The notes under the pieces were generated by a model that was given only the letters and a program-made list of their open reading frames with translations, was not told the origin of the DNA and ran no database searches. The translations under genes were made by a program, and so were the position numbers. From Hyphomicrobiales bacterium (GTDB lineage: Bacteria > Pseudomonadota > Alphaproteobacteria > Rhizobiales > Rhizobiaceae), in the NCBI GenBank assembly GCA_900472675.1, contig UCJA01000022.1, positions 1-64,000 on the forward strand: a stretch of 64,000 nt of DNA. Direction: 5' to 3'. Of the stretch, positions 26,754-34,910 are shown piece by piece; the first letter of the stretch is position 1, and each line of letters opens with the position of its first letter.

Positions 26754-27425
26754 ATGGTGAAGGACGACGACAGTTTTTTTCGCGAGGTGAACGAGGAACT
26801 CCGTTCGGACCAGATGCGAATTGTGTGGAAGCGGTTTGGCAGGATCCTGATCGGCGTCGCTGTTCTGATTGTGGTCGGCACCGCCGGCTACCGCGGCTAT
26901 GAATACTGGGATTCCCATAACGCTTCGCAGTCCGGCGACCGCTTCACCGCAGCACTGCAGCTGGCGTCGCAGAACAAGCCCGACGAGTCGCTTGCCGCAC
27001 TTTCTGCCATCGAAAAGGACGGCACTGGCGCCTATCCGGTGCTGGCCAAGCTGCGCGCCGCTTCCGTGCAGGCCGACAAGGGTGATACGGCGGCGGCCGT
27101 TGCAGCGCTGACCGAGATCGGCAACGATGGCAAGGCGCCGTCCGCGATCCGCGATCTTGCCAAGCTGCGCGCCGCCTGGCTGCTGATCGATACGGGCACT
27201 TACGAGCAGGTGGCCGCGCAGGCCGAGGGCATGGTTGCGCAGGGCCAGATGCTGGCCAATTCCGCCCGCGAGGCGCTGGGGCTTGCCGCCTACAAGGCCG
27301 GCAATCTTCCCCAGGCCAAGCAGTGGTTCAAGCAGATTGCCGACGACGGCACGGCGCCGCGCAATGTCAGCAATCGTGCGCAGATCATGCTGGACAATAT
27401 CGCCGCTTCGGGCAAGGCACCCTAA
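26754..27425 (+). CDS. YfgM-like tetratricopeptide membrane protein
   Basis: A 223-residue protein with a cytosolic N-terminal stretch, one membrane helix (about residues 32-50, [19 protein letters not shown]) and a periplasmic tetratricopeptide region of the TPR_21 type. It corresponds to YfgM, an ancillary factor of the SecYEG translocon that helps hand proteins to periplasmic chaperones. The position directly upstream of der parallels the E. coli yfgM-bamB-der order, but bamB is absent between them here. An in-frame TTG lies immediately before the chosen ATG. The gap to der is 32 bases, so the two are probably co-transcribed. Confidence 0.85.
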   Translation: MVKDDDSFFREVNEELRSDQMRIVWKRFGRILIGVAVLIVVGTAGYRGYEYWDSHNASQSGDRFTAALQLASQNKPDESLAALSAIEKDGTGAYPVLAKLRAASVQADKGDTAAAVAALTEIGNDGKAPSAIRDLAKLRAAWLLIDTGTYEQVAAQAEGMVAQGQMLANSAREALGLAAYKAGNLPQAKQWFKQIADDGTAPRNVSNRAQIMLDNIAASGKAP

Positions 27426-27457
27426 CCGACCCGGACACCGGGTTCCAAGGAACGAAC

Positions 27458-28882
27458 ATGAGCTTTACCGTCGCCATTGTCGGCCGCCCGAACGTCGGCA
27501 AGTCCACGCTCTTCAACCGGCTGGTGGGCAAGAAGCTGGCGCTGGTCGACGACACGCCGGGCGTGACCCGCGACCGTCGGCCGGGCGACGCCAAGCTGCT
27601 CGACCTGCGCTTCATCATCATCGACACGGCAGGCCTTGAAGAGGCAGGCCCCGATACGCTCGAGGGTCGGATGCGGGCGCAGACCGAGGCCGCGATCGGC
27701 GAGGCGGACCTGACGCTGTTCGTGGTCGATGCGAAGGCGGGGCTGACGCCACTCGACAAGACTTTCGGCGAGCTTTTGCGCCGCAGCGGCAAGCCGGTGG
27801 TGCTGGTCGCCAACAAGTCCGAAGCGCGCGGCTCCGACGGCGGCTTCTACGACGCCTTTACGCTGGGTCTTGGCGATCCCGTTCCGATTTCGGCCGAGCA
27901 CGGCGAAGGCATGGTCGACCTGCGAGACGCGGTGGTCGCTGCGATCGGCGAAGAGGTCGCCTTTCCCGAGCCCGAAGACGTGGCGGAAACCAATATCGAC
28001 CTGCCGATGCTTGCGCCCGGCGACGAGGACGATGTCGAGGCGGAATACGACGAGACCAAGCCGCTGCGGGTTGCCATCATCGGCCGTCCCAATGCCGGCA
28101 AGTCGACGCTGATCAACCGTTTCCTCGGCGAAGACCGGCTGCTGACTGGACCGGAAGCCGGCATTACCCGCGATTCCATCTCGGTGGAATGGGAGTGGCG
28201 CGGCCGCACGATCAAGATGTTCGACACGGCTGGCATGCGCCGCAAGGCTCGCGTGCAGGAGAAGCTCGAGAAGCTTTCCGTCGCCGATTCGCTTCGCTCG
28301 ATCCGCTTTGCCGAAACCGTCGTCATCGTGTTCGACGCGACCATTCCCTTCGAGAAGCAGGACCTGCAACTCGTCGACCTGGTGCTTCGCGAAGGCCGGG
28401 CCGCCGTGCTCGCCTTCAATAAGTGGGACCTGGTGGAAGACACCCAGGCGGTGCTCGCCGACTTGCGCGAAAAGACCGAGCGGCTGCTGCCGCAGGCGCG
28501 CGGCATCCGCGCCGTGCCGATTGCCGGACAGACGGGCTACGGGCTCGACAAGCTGATGCAGAGCATCATCGACACCGACCGGGTGTGGAACATCCGCATT
28601 TCGACGGCCAAGCTCAACCGCTGGCTGGAAGGCACGCAGATCCAGCATCCGCCACCGGCAGTTTCGGGGCGTCGCCTCAAGCTGAAGTACATGACGCAGG
28701 TCAAGGCTCGCCCGCCGGCCTTCATGATTTCCTGCACCCGTCCGGATTCGCTGCCGGAAAGCTATGTACGCTATCTCACCAACGGGCTGCGGGTCGACTT
28801 CAAGCTGCCCGGCGTGCCGATCCGGATCCACTTCAAGGCCGGCGAGAACCCGTTCGAAGGCCGCAAGCGCAAGCGGACCTGA
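27458..28882 (+). CDS. der: Ribosome biogenesis GTPase Der (EngA)
   Basis: An essential GTPase of 474 residues with two tandem G domains and a KH-like C-terminal domain, acting in 50S subunit assembly. G domain 1 begins [20 protein letters not shown] with DTAGLEE and ANKSE. G domain 2 has [27 protein letters not shown] and NKWDLVE. The C-terminal region ends [20 protein letters not shown], typical of Der. The two G domains are joined by an acidic linker. The ATG at 27458 has AAGGA upstream; the longer frame overlaps the preceding gene and is rejected. Confidence 0.97.
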   Translation: MSFTVAIVGRPNVGKSTLFNRLVGKKLALVDDTPGVTRDRRPGDAKLLDLRFIIIDTAGLEEAGPDTLEGRMRAQTEAAIGEADLTLFVVDAKAGLTPLDKTFGELLRRSGKPVVLVANKSEARGSDGGFYDAFTLGLGDPVPISAEHGEGMVDLRDAVVAAIGEEVAFPEPEDVAETNIDLPMLAPGDEDDVEAEYDETKPLRVAIIGRPNAGKSTLINRFLGEDRLLTGPEAGITRDSISVEWEWRGRTIKMFDTAGMRRKARVQEKLEKLSVADSLRSIRFAETVVIVFDATIPFEKQDLQLVDLVLREGRAAVLAFNKWDLVEDTQAVLADLREKTERLLPQARGIRAVPIAGQTGYGLDKLMQSIIDTDRVWNIRISTAKLNRWLEGTQIQHPPPAVSGRRLKLKYMTQVKARPPAFMISCTRPDSLPESYVRYLTNGLRVDFKLPGVPIRIHFKAGENPFEGRKRKRT

Positions 28883-28957
28883 GGGGCCGCATGCGATAGC
28901 GCTGATGCAAGGCAAGCTTGCATTTCGACCCATGGCGTGATCCACTCATCCGGTCAT

Positions 28958-28979
28958 TGCAACGCAGGAGGGCGTTGCA
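28958..28979 (+). promoter_or_regulatory. Hairpin with an AGGAGG loop upstream of the microprotein gene
   Basis: TGCAACGC (28958-28965) and GCGTTGCA (28972-28979) form a perfect eight-pair stem whose six-base loop is exactly AGGAGG, an anti-Shine-Dalgarno complement. A second ribosome-binding sequence (GGAGGAG, 28988-28994) follows nine bases later, before ATG 29001. The exposed loop could serve as a ribosome standby site or be a control element. No U-tract follows, so it is not a terminator. Confidence 0.5.
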
Positions 28980-29000
28980 GTCGACATGGAGGAGATATTC

Positions 29001-29084
29001 ATGATCGTTGTGGGCCTTTTGGCAGCCGTCTGTCTTGGTGCGGGAAGCATCGCCTATTTCGTGTGGCGCGACCGGCAGATCTGA
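29001..29084 (+). CDS. 27-residue single-helix membrane microprotein
   Basis: ATG 29001 is preceded by an excellent ribosome-binding site (GGAGGAG, six bases upstream) and opens a 27-codon frame ending at TGA 29082-29084. The product is one hydrophobic helix (MIVVGLLAAVCLGAGSIAYF) followed by the polar tail VWRDRQI. This layout, a single membrane helix plus a short charged cytosolic tail, is typical of microproteins such as KdpF, CydX or CcoQ-like subunits. An in-frame ATG at 28986 could add five residues. No partner complex is encoded nearby. It is too short for family assignment. Confidence 0.6.
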   Translation: MIVVGLLAAVCLGAGSIAYFVWRDRQI

Positions 29085-29146
29085 ACGATAAGCCCAGCCC
29101 CAATCCTTACCCGCCTTTAGACCGTCCGATCGACCTGCGATGATAC

Positions 29147-30220
29147 TCAGGCGCGACCGACGAGCGGCGTGCCGTCCTTGGAAGGCGCCGGAGCGGGCAG
29201 CAGTCCGCGGCTCTGAGCCTGCAGCACGTTGCCGAGGAACTGCCGGGTGGCAGCTTCCCAGGTGAACTTGCGGGCAAGACTGCGGGCGTTTTCGCGCGAG
29301 CAGCGAAGCGCCGCGAGGCAGGCTTCGTGCAGGTCCTCGCTCATGGCGCCGGCGCCCGAGCCTTCCTCGATGATATCGACGGGACCGGTGACCGGATAGG
29401 CCGCCACCGGCACGCCGCTCGCCAGCGCTTCCAGGATCGTATTCCCGAATGTGTCCGTGCGGGATGGAAACACGAAGACGTCCGCCTGGGCATAGGCTGT
29501 GGCGAGATCGCTGCCGGTCTTCAGGCCGGTGAAGAGGACGTTCGGATAGCGCTTCTGCAGGTCGGCACGTGCCGGCCCGTCGCCGACCACGACCTTGGAG
29601 CCGGGCAGGTCGAGATCCAGGAAGGCCGGCAGGTTCTTTTCCACCGCGACGCGGCCGACGGTGATGAAGATCGGTCGCTGCAGTCCGAAGGGCTTGTCGT
29701 CAGGCTCCATCGGGCGGAACACCGTCTGGTCGATGCCGCGGCTCCAGCGCAGGAGATTGCGGATGCCGAGCTTGCCGAGGTCCCGCTCCAGACTGCCGGT
29801 CGCGACCATGCAGCCGTTTCCGGCATTGTGGAACCAGCGGGCGAAGGCATGCAGCCAGCGCACCGGCACCGGGAAGCGGGCCGCGACATATTCGGGAAAC
29901 CGGGTGTGGTAGCTGGTCGAAAACGGCATGCGGTTCTTCAGGCACCAGCGGCGGGCCAGCAGGCCGAGCGGGCCTTCCGTGGCGATATGGATGGCGGTCG
30001 GCAGGGTTCCGGTGATGGCATGGGCGACCTGGCCATAGGTTGCGACAGAGAGCCGGATCTCGGGATAGGTGGGGCAGGGAATGCTGGCGAAATCGCGCGG
30101 CGTGACCATGCAGACCTCGACCCCCATGCGGGTGAGCTCCCGGTTGGTATTCTCGATCGAGCGGACGACGCCATTGACCTGGGGGTGCCAGGCATCCGAA
30201 ACGATGGTCAATCTGGTCAT
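29147..30220 (-). CDS. GT4-type glycosyltransferase
   Basis: A retaining GT-B glycosyltransferase of 357 residues. The N-terminal acceptor domain begins TIVSDAWHPQVNGVVRSIEN, typical of lipid or mannosyl GT4 enzymes. The C-terminal donor domain has FITVGRVAVEKNL, VVVGDGPARADL and FPSRTDTFGNTILEALASGVPVAAYP, the E-x7-E nucleotide-sugar motif region. No signal peptide is present, so it works on the cytosolic membrane face. Similar rhizobial enzymes make diacylglycerol glycolipids under phosphate limitation; whether this one does is an inference. The gene is isolated. Confidence 0.85.
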   Translation of the reverse strand: MTRLTIVSDAWHPQVNGVVRSIENTNRELTRMGVEVCMVTPRDFASIPCPTYPEIRLSVATYGQVAHAITGTLPTAIHIATEGPLGLLARRWCLKNRMPFSTSYHTRFPEYVAARFPVPVRWLHAFARWFHNAGNGCMVATGSLERDLGKLGIRNLLRWSRGIDQTVFRPMEPDDKPFGLQRPIFITVGRVAVEKNLPAFLDLDLPGSKVVVGDGPARADLQKRYPNVLFTGLKTGSDLATAYAQADVFVFPSRTDTFGNTILEALASGVPVAAYPVTGPVDIIEEGSGAGAMSEDLHEACLAALRCSRENARSLARKFTWEAATRQFLGNVLQAQSRGLLPAPAPSKDGTPLVGRA

Positions 30221-30401
30221 CAGCCTTGCCCCGTTGCCGATCCGCCGGCGACTCAGGCGCCGGAAAAGCGTTTCAGCCTCCTATCGCGTGGCAGTGTAAC
30301 AGGAGGATGTCACCTGCTGTGTTCTCGAACGCGCGCGGCTGCGATTGACACCAGTTGATGGAAGAGGCGACGATGTGTCTGCCGTCAACATGGTCCTTAC
30401 G

Positions 30402-31148
30402 ATGTCAGAACTTCACGGATGCGTGGTAGTCGTCACAGGTGCTGGCCGCGGACTTGGCGCAGCACTGGCGCTAGCGTTTGCCGACGCCGGCTGCAGGATG
30501 ATAATTTGCGGACGAAACGAGGATGCGCTGCGGCATAACGCGGCCGCCATCACCGAGCGCAGCAAACGACCTTGCGATGTCATCCAACTTGATCTCGCTG
30601 CTGCCGAAAGCGTGGCAGCAGCGGTTGCCACAATTCGAGCGAGCCACGAAAAGATCGATGTATTGGTCAACAACGGAGCCATGTGGCTCGAAGGGCGCTC
30701 TACACCGTATTCAGCGCAGGAAATCATGGGAACCATCAACTCAGCGGTTTCCGGGACGTTCCTTTTTGTCCAGGGATTACTGCCGCAGTTAAATAAGTCG
30801 CACCGACCTGACATTGTGACCATAGGTTCGACAAGTTCTCTGCCAACTGCAGCACTCAGGCACGTCTCGGTGCCATTTTATGCGGCAAAACGAGCTCAAG
30901 GGGCTTTAGCTGACGGCTTCCGCCAACAACTGCTTGGTACACCGGTGCGCTCCATCATCATCAATCCACCCGATCTTGATGACATTTCTACCCTCGATCC
31001 GGAGTGGGATAAGTCTCCAAGTCGACAGAAAGGCGAGCGTGCTACCAACCGCGATATCGCCGACGCAGTGATCTTTGCAGTTACACGCCCGCGGCATATC
31101 AACTTGTCTATAACTGTCGATGCCGACCAAGGCGGGGTGTTTTCCTGA
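30402..31148 (+). CDS. SDR-family oxidoreductase (lower-GC region)
   Basis: A short-chain dehydrogenase of about 248 residues: TGAGRGLGAAL for cofactor binding, GSTSS, and FYAAKRAQG with the catalytic Tyr/Lys. The usual NNAG is NNGA (VLVNNGAMW), an inverted variant. The start is unclear: ATG 30402 (MSELHGC) gives the standard N terminus, ATG 30390 and TTG 30345 are in-frame alternatives, and the best ribosome-binding site precedes an out-of-frame ATG at 30373. Base composition is visibly lower in GC than its neighbours, suggesting recent transfer. The substrate is unknown. Confidence 0.8.
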   Translation: MSELHGCVVVVTGAGRGLGAALALAFADAGCRMIICGRNEDALRHNAAAITERSKRPCDVIQLDLAAAESVAAAVATIRASHEKIDVLVNNGAMWLEGRSTPYSAQEIMGTINSAVSGTFLFVQGLLPQLNKSHRPDIVTIGSTSSLPTAALRHVSVPFYAAKRAQGALADGFRQQLLGTPVRSIIINPPDLDDISTLDPEWDKSPSRQKGERATNRDIADAVIFAVTRPRHINLSITVDADQGGVFS

Positions 31149-31171
31149 CGCCTTGTTACGGGGCGGCGAGG

Positions 31172-31224
31172 CTATTCGACGATGGTGACGTCCTTGTCGA
31201 CAACCGAGGTCAGGTCGTGGATCG
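31172..31224 (-). pseudogene. C-terminal stub of a paralogue of the gene at 32193-32708
   Basis: Read on the minus strand, this 53-base segment encodes IHDLTSVVDKDVTIVE and a TAG stop. The gene at 32193-32708 ends IHDL-SGDQ-TSVVEQDVTIVE and TAG. The stub lacks the four SGDQ codons in frame and differs at three other bases. No start or upstream coding part remains: the methyltransferase stop codon lies one base away. It is the tail of a former homologous gene, cut off by the methyltransferase insertion. Confidence 0.85.
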
Positions 31225-31225
31225 G

Positions 31226-31951
31226 TCACTTGATCGCCAGTGTATAGCAAAAGGACGCCATGACGGTGACGCCCTTGCTCCTGATGAAGTCCGTTATCCT
31301 GCGGTGGATATTCCTGATCATCGGCAGGCTTTTGTAGTAGCCGTGGCCGTAGAACGGTATCTGGACGACCTCGCTGAAGTCCTGTCCTTTGAGGTTGTCT
31401 CTGACCTTCCGGCTGATGACGCAATGGTCATAGAGGGCCGGAAATTTCGGATTTCTCATCCTGGTTCGGTCAGTTCTCAGGGCGTAGAGCAGAGGGTCCG
31501 ACAGGCGCTCCGGCATCAGCCTGTTGATGACAAAGGGAAAGGCATAAAGCACCGGGTGAAAGTTCAAGGCCACCCCGCCGTGCTTGAGCATCTTGGCCAG
31601 GTTTTGGTAGTACCGAGGCGTCCCTTCGATGTGTTCCTGTACCATTTTGGAAAAGATGAAATCGAAGCGATCGAGACAGTCGGCCGGGACATCCTTGCTG
31701 GCGTCGAAAACATACTTCGGGACGGCAAGGGGCATGGCATCCAGTTCCACCTGGCTTATGTCATTGCCCACATAGTTGATCTCGTATTGGACCAGTTCTT
31801 CCGGCGAGAAAAGCGGTTGCCGTCCTGCCCCTATCTCCAGAACGGTCTTCCCCTTCGACTGTTCTATGACGATGCTCTTGTAGTTCTTAAATGCTTCCGA
31901 TGACGTGTTGTCTAATGATGCAATTTTTGAATGTAATGAATGCCTCTTCAT
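31226..31951 (-). CDS. Class I SAM-dependent methyltransferase (probably acquired)
   Basis: A 241-residue Rossmann-fold methyltransferase. SAM-binding motif I is GKTVLEIGAGRQP, motif II is NYVGNDIS, and the DRFDFIFSKMVQEHIEGTPRY region resembles motif IV and its helix, as in Methyltransf_11/25 proteins often found in surface-polysaccharide or natural-product clusters. ATG 31951 is preceded by GAGGGG; a TTG at 31996 could add 15 residues. The gene and its 150-base upstream region are AT-rich compared with the surroundings, and gene-end stubs lie on both sides. The methyl acceptor is unknown. Confidence 0.8.
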   Translation of the reverse strand: MKRHSLHSKIASLDNTSSEAFKNYKSIVIEQSKGKTVLEIGAGRQPLFSPEELVQYEINYVGNDISQVELDAMPLAVPKYVFDASKDVPADCLDRFDFIFSKMVQEHIEGTPRYYQNLAKMLKHGGVALNFHPVLYAFPFVINRLMPERLSDPLLYALRTDRTRMRNPKFPALYDHCVISRKVRDNLKGQDFSEVVQIPFYGHGYYKSLPMIRNIHRRITDFIRSKGVTVMASFCYTLAIK

Positions 31952-32103
31952 GCGTTCACACCCCTCAATCCCTGAGGAGCGATAGTATTCTCGCAAATGT
32001 GTAAGATCAACTTTTGATTGATCATCTAAATTGTATTAGCGTATTAGTTGTTAATGCATTAGTAATTTTCGGCCACAATGGGTCTCTGTTCGCCGGGGCC
32101 AGA

Positions 32104-32187
32104 TCAGGTCTCAGGGGGCATTCCAGCCGAGGACCAAGGCGGATAGGCCCGTCCGCCGTGGTTGCCGATGACGAGCGAGGCGGCGCC
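32104..32187 (-). pseudogene. Possible C-terminal stub related to a PfkB-type KDG kinase
   Basis: On the minus strand this reads GAASLVIGNHGG and continues to a TGA. The intact KDG kinase at 34907-35818 ends GAAVASVVIGHHGALVDAELLPR. The DNA 32154-32187 matches 34939-34978 apart from one six-base in-frame gap and a few substitutions. After the shared part the stub diverges. The match is short, so a chance resemblance is possible, but its place beside the other stub and the acquired methyltransferase supports a recombination scar. Confidence 0.4.
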
Positions 32188-32192
32188 GAGCC

Positions 32193-32708
32193 CTATTCGA
32201 CGATGGTGACGTCCTGCTCGACCACCGAGGTCTGGTCGCCGCTCAGGTCGTGGATCGTATACTGCAGCTGGTATTTTCCAGCCGGAACGCCGGTCAGGGT
32301 CAGGGTGAAGTCCATGGAGAACTCGGTGTTGGCGTTGTGGCTCTGCAGGATGTTCTTGGCAAAGCCTTTCTGGTCGGTAACGACCTCGCCGCTTGCGGTC
32401 TTGAAGAGCAGGTCGGAGACGAAGTTCATCTCGTACATGTCGCCCGGGAGTTCCTTCCAGCCGTAGCCGATGGGCTCCACATAGGTGATGATCTTCTCGC
32501 CAACCTTGAAGATGCTGGACTGCTTGTCCTGGTACATGCCGTAGCCCTGCGACGGGCCGGTGATGAAGGTGACGACGCGTTCTGTCAGCGGCAGCTTGCC
32601 CCAGGCCTCGTAGGCCTTGGTCTCGGCGCTGTTCAGCGCATCGAGAGGGTCGGCATGGGCCACGGAGGAGAGTGCGATCAGTGCAAAGACTGTTATCAAG
32701 GCGCGCAT
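32193..32708 (-). CDS. Secreted hypothetical protein
   Basis: A 171-residue protein with a clean signal peptide (MRALITVFALIALSSVAHA) and no further membrane helix, so it is probably periplasmic. The mature part is beta-rich towards the C terminus (TLTLTGVPAGKYQLQYTIHD), reminiscent of an immunoglobulin-like or DUF-type beta sandwich. No family could be named. A truncated paralogue tail sits about 1 kb away at 31172-31224, so the gene once had a neighbouring relative. Confidence 0.75.
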   Translation of the reverse strand: MRALITVFALIALSSVAHADPLDALNSAETKAYEAWGKLPLTERVVTFITGPSQGYGMYQDKQSSIFKVGEKIITYVEPIGYGWKELPGDMYEMNFVSDLLFKTASGEVVTDQKGFAKNILQSHNANTEFSMDFTLTLTGVPAGKYQLQYTIHDLSGDQTSVVEQDVTIVE

Positions 32709-32918
32709 CGGGCATTCCCCAGTGGAGATGAAGGATGCCTTCAGCTATGACGCGCAAGTATTGATATTGGGTTATACAGTAGTGGCGGAATCCGGCTAAA
32801 CCCATGTTTTTGTTTTCTAATGTAGTTTTTGTGCAGAGTGGTCGCGCGGGCGCGGCGGTTGTCTCCGGAGCCCCTGAGGCTTAAGGGGTGACGGATAACA
32901 GCCCGGCGAAGAGGCAGG

Positions 32919-34910
32919 ATGCGATACAGACCCGAAATCGATGGCCTGCGGGCCGTGGCTGTGATCCCCGTGATCCTGTTCCATGCGAACCCCGGCCTGT
33001 TGCCGGGCGGCTTTGTGGGCGTCGACGTCTTCTTCGTGATCAGCGGCTATCTGATCTGCTGCATCCTTCTCGCGGATCTGGCCGAAGGGCGGTTCAGCCT
33101 GCTCCGATTTTACGAGCGCCGCGTGCGGCGCATCGCGCCGGCGCTGCTTACGGTGTGCCTGGCCTGCCTGCCGTTTGCCGCATTGTGGATGCTTCCCTCC
33201 GAGCTCAGCCGCTTTGGGCGTAGCCTGCTCAACACGCTGCTGATGGTCTCCAACTTCGAACTCTGGGACGATGTGGGCTATTTCGCGCCAAAGAGCGAGT
33301 TGAAGCCGCTCCTGCACACCTGGACGCTGTCGGTGGAGGAGCAGTTCTATCTGGTCTTCCCGCTCATGCTGTTTTTTCTGCGGCACTGCTCCCGGCGCAC
33401 AGGTTTCCTGGTGATCGGGGCGGTGGCGCTGGCGAGTTTTGGGCTGACATGGCCGATGGCAAGGCTCGACCCGGTCGGCAATTTCTACCTGCCGTTCACC
33501 CGGTTCTTCGAACTTGCCCTTGGTGCGCTGCTTGCGATTTATGGCGTCGACCGGATCGCGCTGCCCGAACGGGTGAGGGTCGGGCTTGCCATGGCGGGCC
33601 TTGTCGCCATCATCGGCAGTTGCTTTCTTCTGCCCACGATCCCGCATTATCCGGGCCCGCTGACGCTGATCCCCTGTGTCGGCGCCCTGCTGGTGATCGC
33701 CTTTGGCTCGGACGACAGCCTGGCGGGGCGGCTGCTGCGGTTGCGGCCGGTGGTCGGCATCGGGCTGATCAGCTACAGCCTTTACCTGTGGCATCAGCCA
33801 GTGTTTGCGTTTGCCCGCCTGCGGTCGCTCGAAGACCTGTCGCCCGCCGCCTACAGCCTGCTGATCGCCCTCATCTTCGGGCTTTCGATCTGCTCCTATT
33901 TGCTGGTGGAAAGGCCGTTCCGGAATGCGCGCCGGTTCGGGCGCCGGTCGCTGTTTGCGCTCTCCGGCAGCCTTGCGTCACTGCTGATCACGACGTCCAT
34001 CGTCCTCTCGTCCACGCATGGTTTCCGAAGCCGCGATCCGGGGCTTGCTGCGATCCGGGAGATCAGCTTCGGGATCGCCGAGGCCTGCAACGGGCAGATC
34101 CTGCCCGAATGCGCGACGGGGCCTAAGCCGACGATGGCGGTGCTTGGCGATTCCTTTGCCATGCATCTGGTGGACGGGTTGAAGGCCTCCATGCCGGAGG
34201 ATGGCGGCGGGTTGATGCAGCTCCACATGGGCAAGTGTGCCTTCATCGAAACGCTGGCGCCCGTGCTGCCGGACATGGCTGAAGCCTGGCCACTCGACTG
34301 CATGCGCCACACTGCGGAGGTCAAGCGTTTCCTCTCTACCAAGCCTTCGTTTCGCACCGTCGTGGTGGCGTCGCAGTTCCGCACCTACCTTGATGGCACC
34401 CGGCTGATGACGCCGGAGGGCAAGGTGATCGAGACCGACTACCAGCGCGTGCTAAAGGCGATAGAGGAAACGCTGGAGCGCCTCCGCCAGCAGGGACTGA
34501 AGCCCGTGGTGTTTGCGCCGCCGCCGCGCTCCGGCCGTGATGCGGGTCTTTGCCTGTCGCGCACAAGGCTTCTCGGTTTGCCGAACGATATCTGCGCCCT
34601 GCAGCGGCCGGAGCAGCGTCGCTATGATGCGTTCGTGATGCGGCTGATGGCGGATCTTGCCAGGCGTTTCCCGGTCGCCTCACTGGAGAACTATCTGTGC
34701 GACGAGCAGCGCTGCCGGGTGGTGGATGATGGTGTGCCGCTCTACCGCGATGACGGCCATCTCTCCCGGCAGGGATCCATCCACCTTGGCCGCAGCCTTC
34801 ACCTGTTTAAAGCACTTGAGGGCCTGGCCGAGCGGGGCTGCATGCCCGGCCCGGAAGAACCGCGGGGTCTTTGCCCGCTGGAGCCGGAGGGGGCTGCGGG
34901 ATCGTTCTAG
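32919..34910 (+). CDS. OafA/YrhL-type acyltransferase with SGNH domain
   Basis: A 663-residue envelope O-acyltransferase. The first 370 residues form an acyltransferase-3 membrane domain with about ten helices and the motifs YRPEIDGLRAVAVIPVILFH (catalytic His), FVGVDVFFVISGYLI and LHTWTLSVEEQFYLVFP. The C-terminal 280 residues are a periplasmic SGNH hydrolase-like domain (MAVLGDSFAMHLVDGL, with a DDGHLS end block). Such fusions O-acetylate LPS O-antigen or exopolysaccharide. The stop codon overlaps the stop of the converging KDG kinase by a few bases. Confidence 0.92.
   Translation: MRYRPEIDGLRAVAVIPVILFHANPGLLPGGFVGVDVFFVISGYLICCILLADLAEGRFSLLRFYERRVRRIAPALLTVCLACLPFAALWMLPSELSRFGRSLLNTLLMVSNFELWDDVGYFAPKSELKPLLHTWTLSVEEQFYLVFPLMLFFLRHCSRRTGFLVIGAVALASFGLTWPMARLDPVGNFYLPFTRFFELALGALLAIYGVDRIALPERVRVGLAMAGLVAIIGSCFLLPTIPHYPGPLTLIPCVGALLVIAFGSDDSLAGRLLRLRPVVGIGLISYSLYLWHQPVFAFARLRSLEDLSPAAYSLLIALIFGLSICSYLLVERPFRNARRFGRRSLFALSGSLASLLITTSIVLSSTHGFRSRDPGLAAIREISFGIAEACNGQILPECATGPKPTMAVLGDSFAMHLVDGLKASMPEDGGGLMQLHMGKCAFIETLAPVLPDMAEAWPLDCMRHTAEVKRFLSTKPSFRTVVVASQFRTYLDGTRLMTPEGKVIETDYQRVLKAIEETLERLRQQGLKPVVFAPPPRSGRDAGLCLSRTRLLGLPNDICALQRPEQRRYDAFVMRLMADLARRFPVASLENYLCDEQRCRVVDDGVPLYRDDGHLSRQGSIHLGRSLHLFKALEGLAERGCMPGPEEPRGLCPLEPEGAAGSF

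Noticed and set aside
32104-32805. 233-codon minus-strand frame covering the secreted protein gene
   Set aside because: It is a different frame from the signal-peptide-bearing gene; only its last part resembles a kinase tail and is reported separately as a stub.
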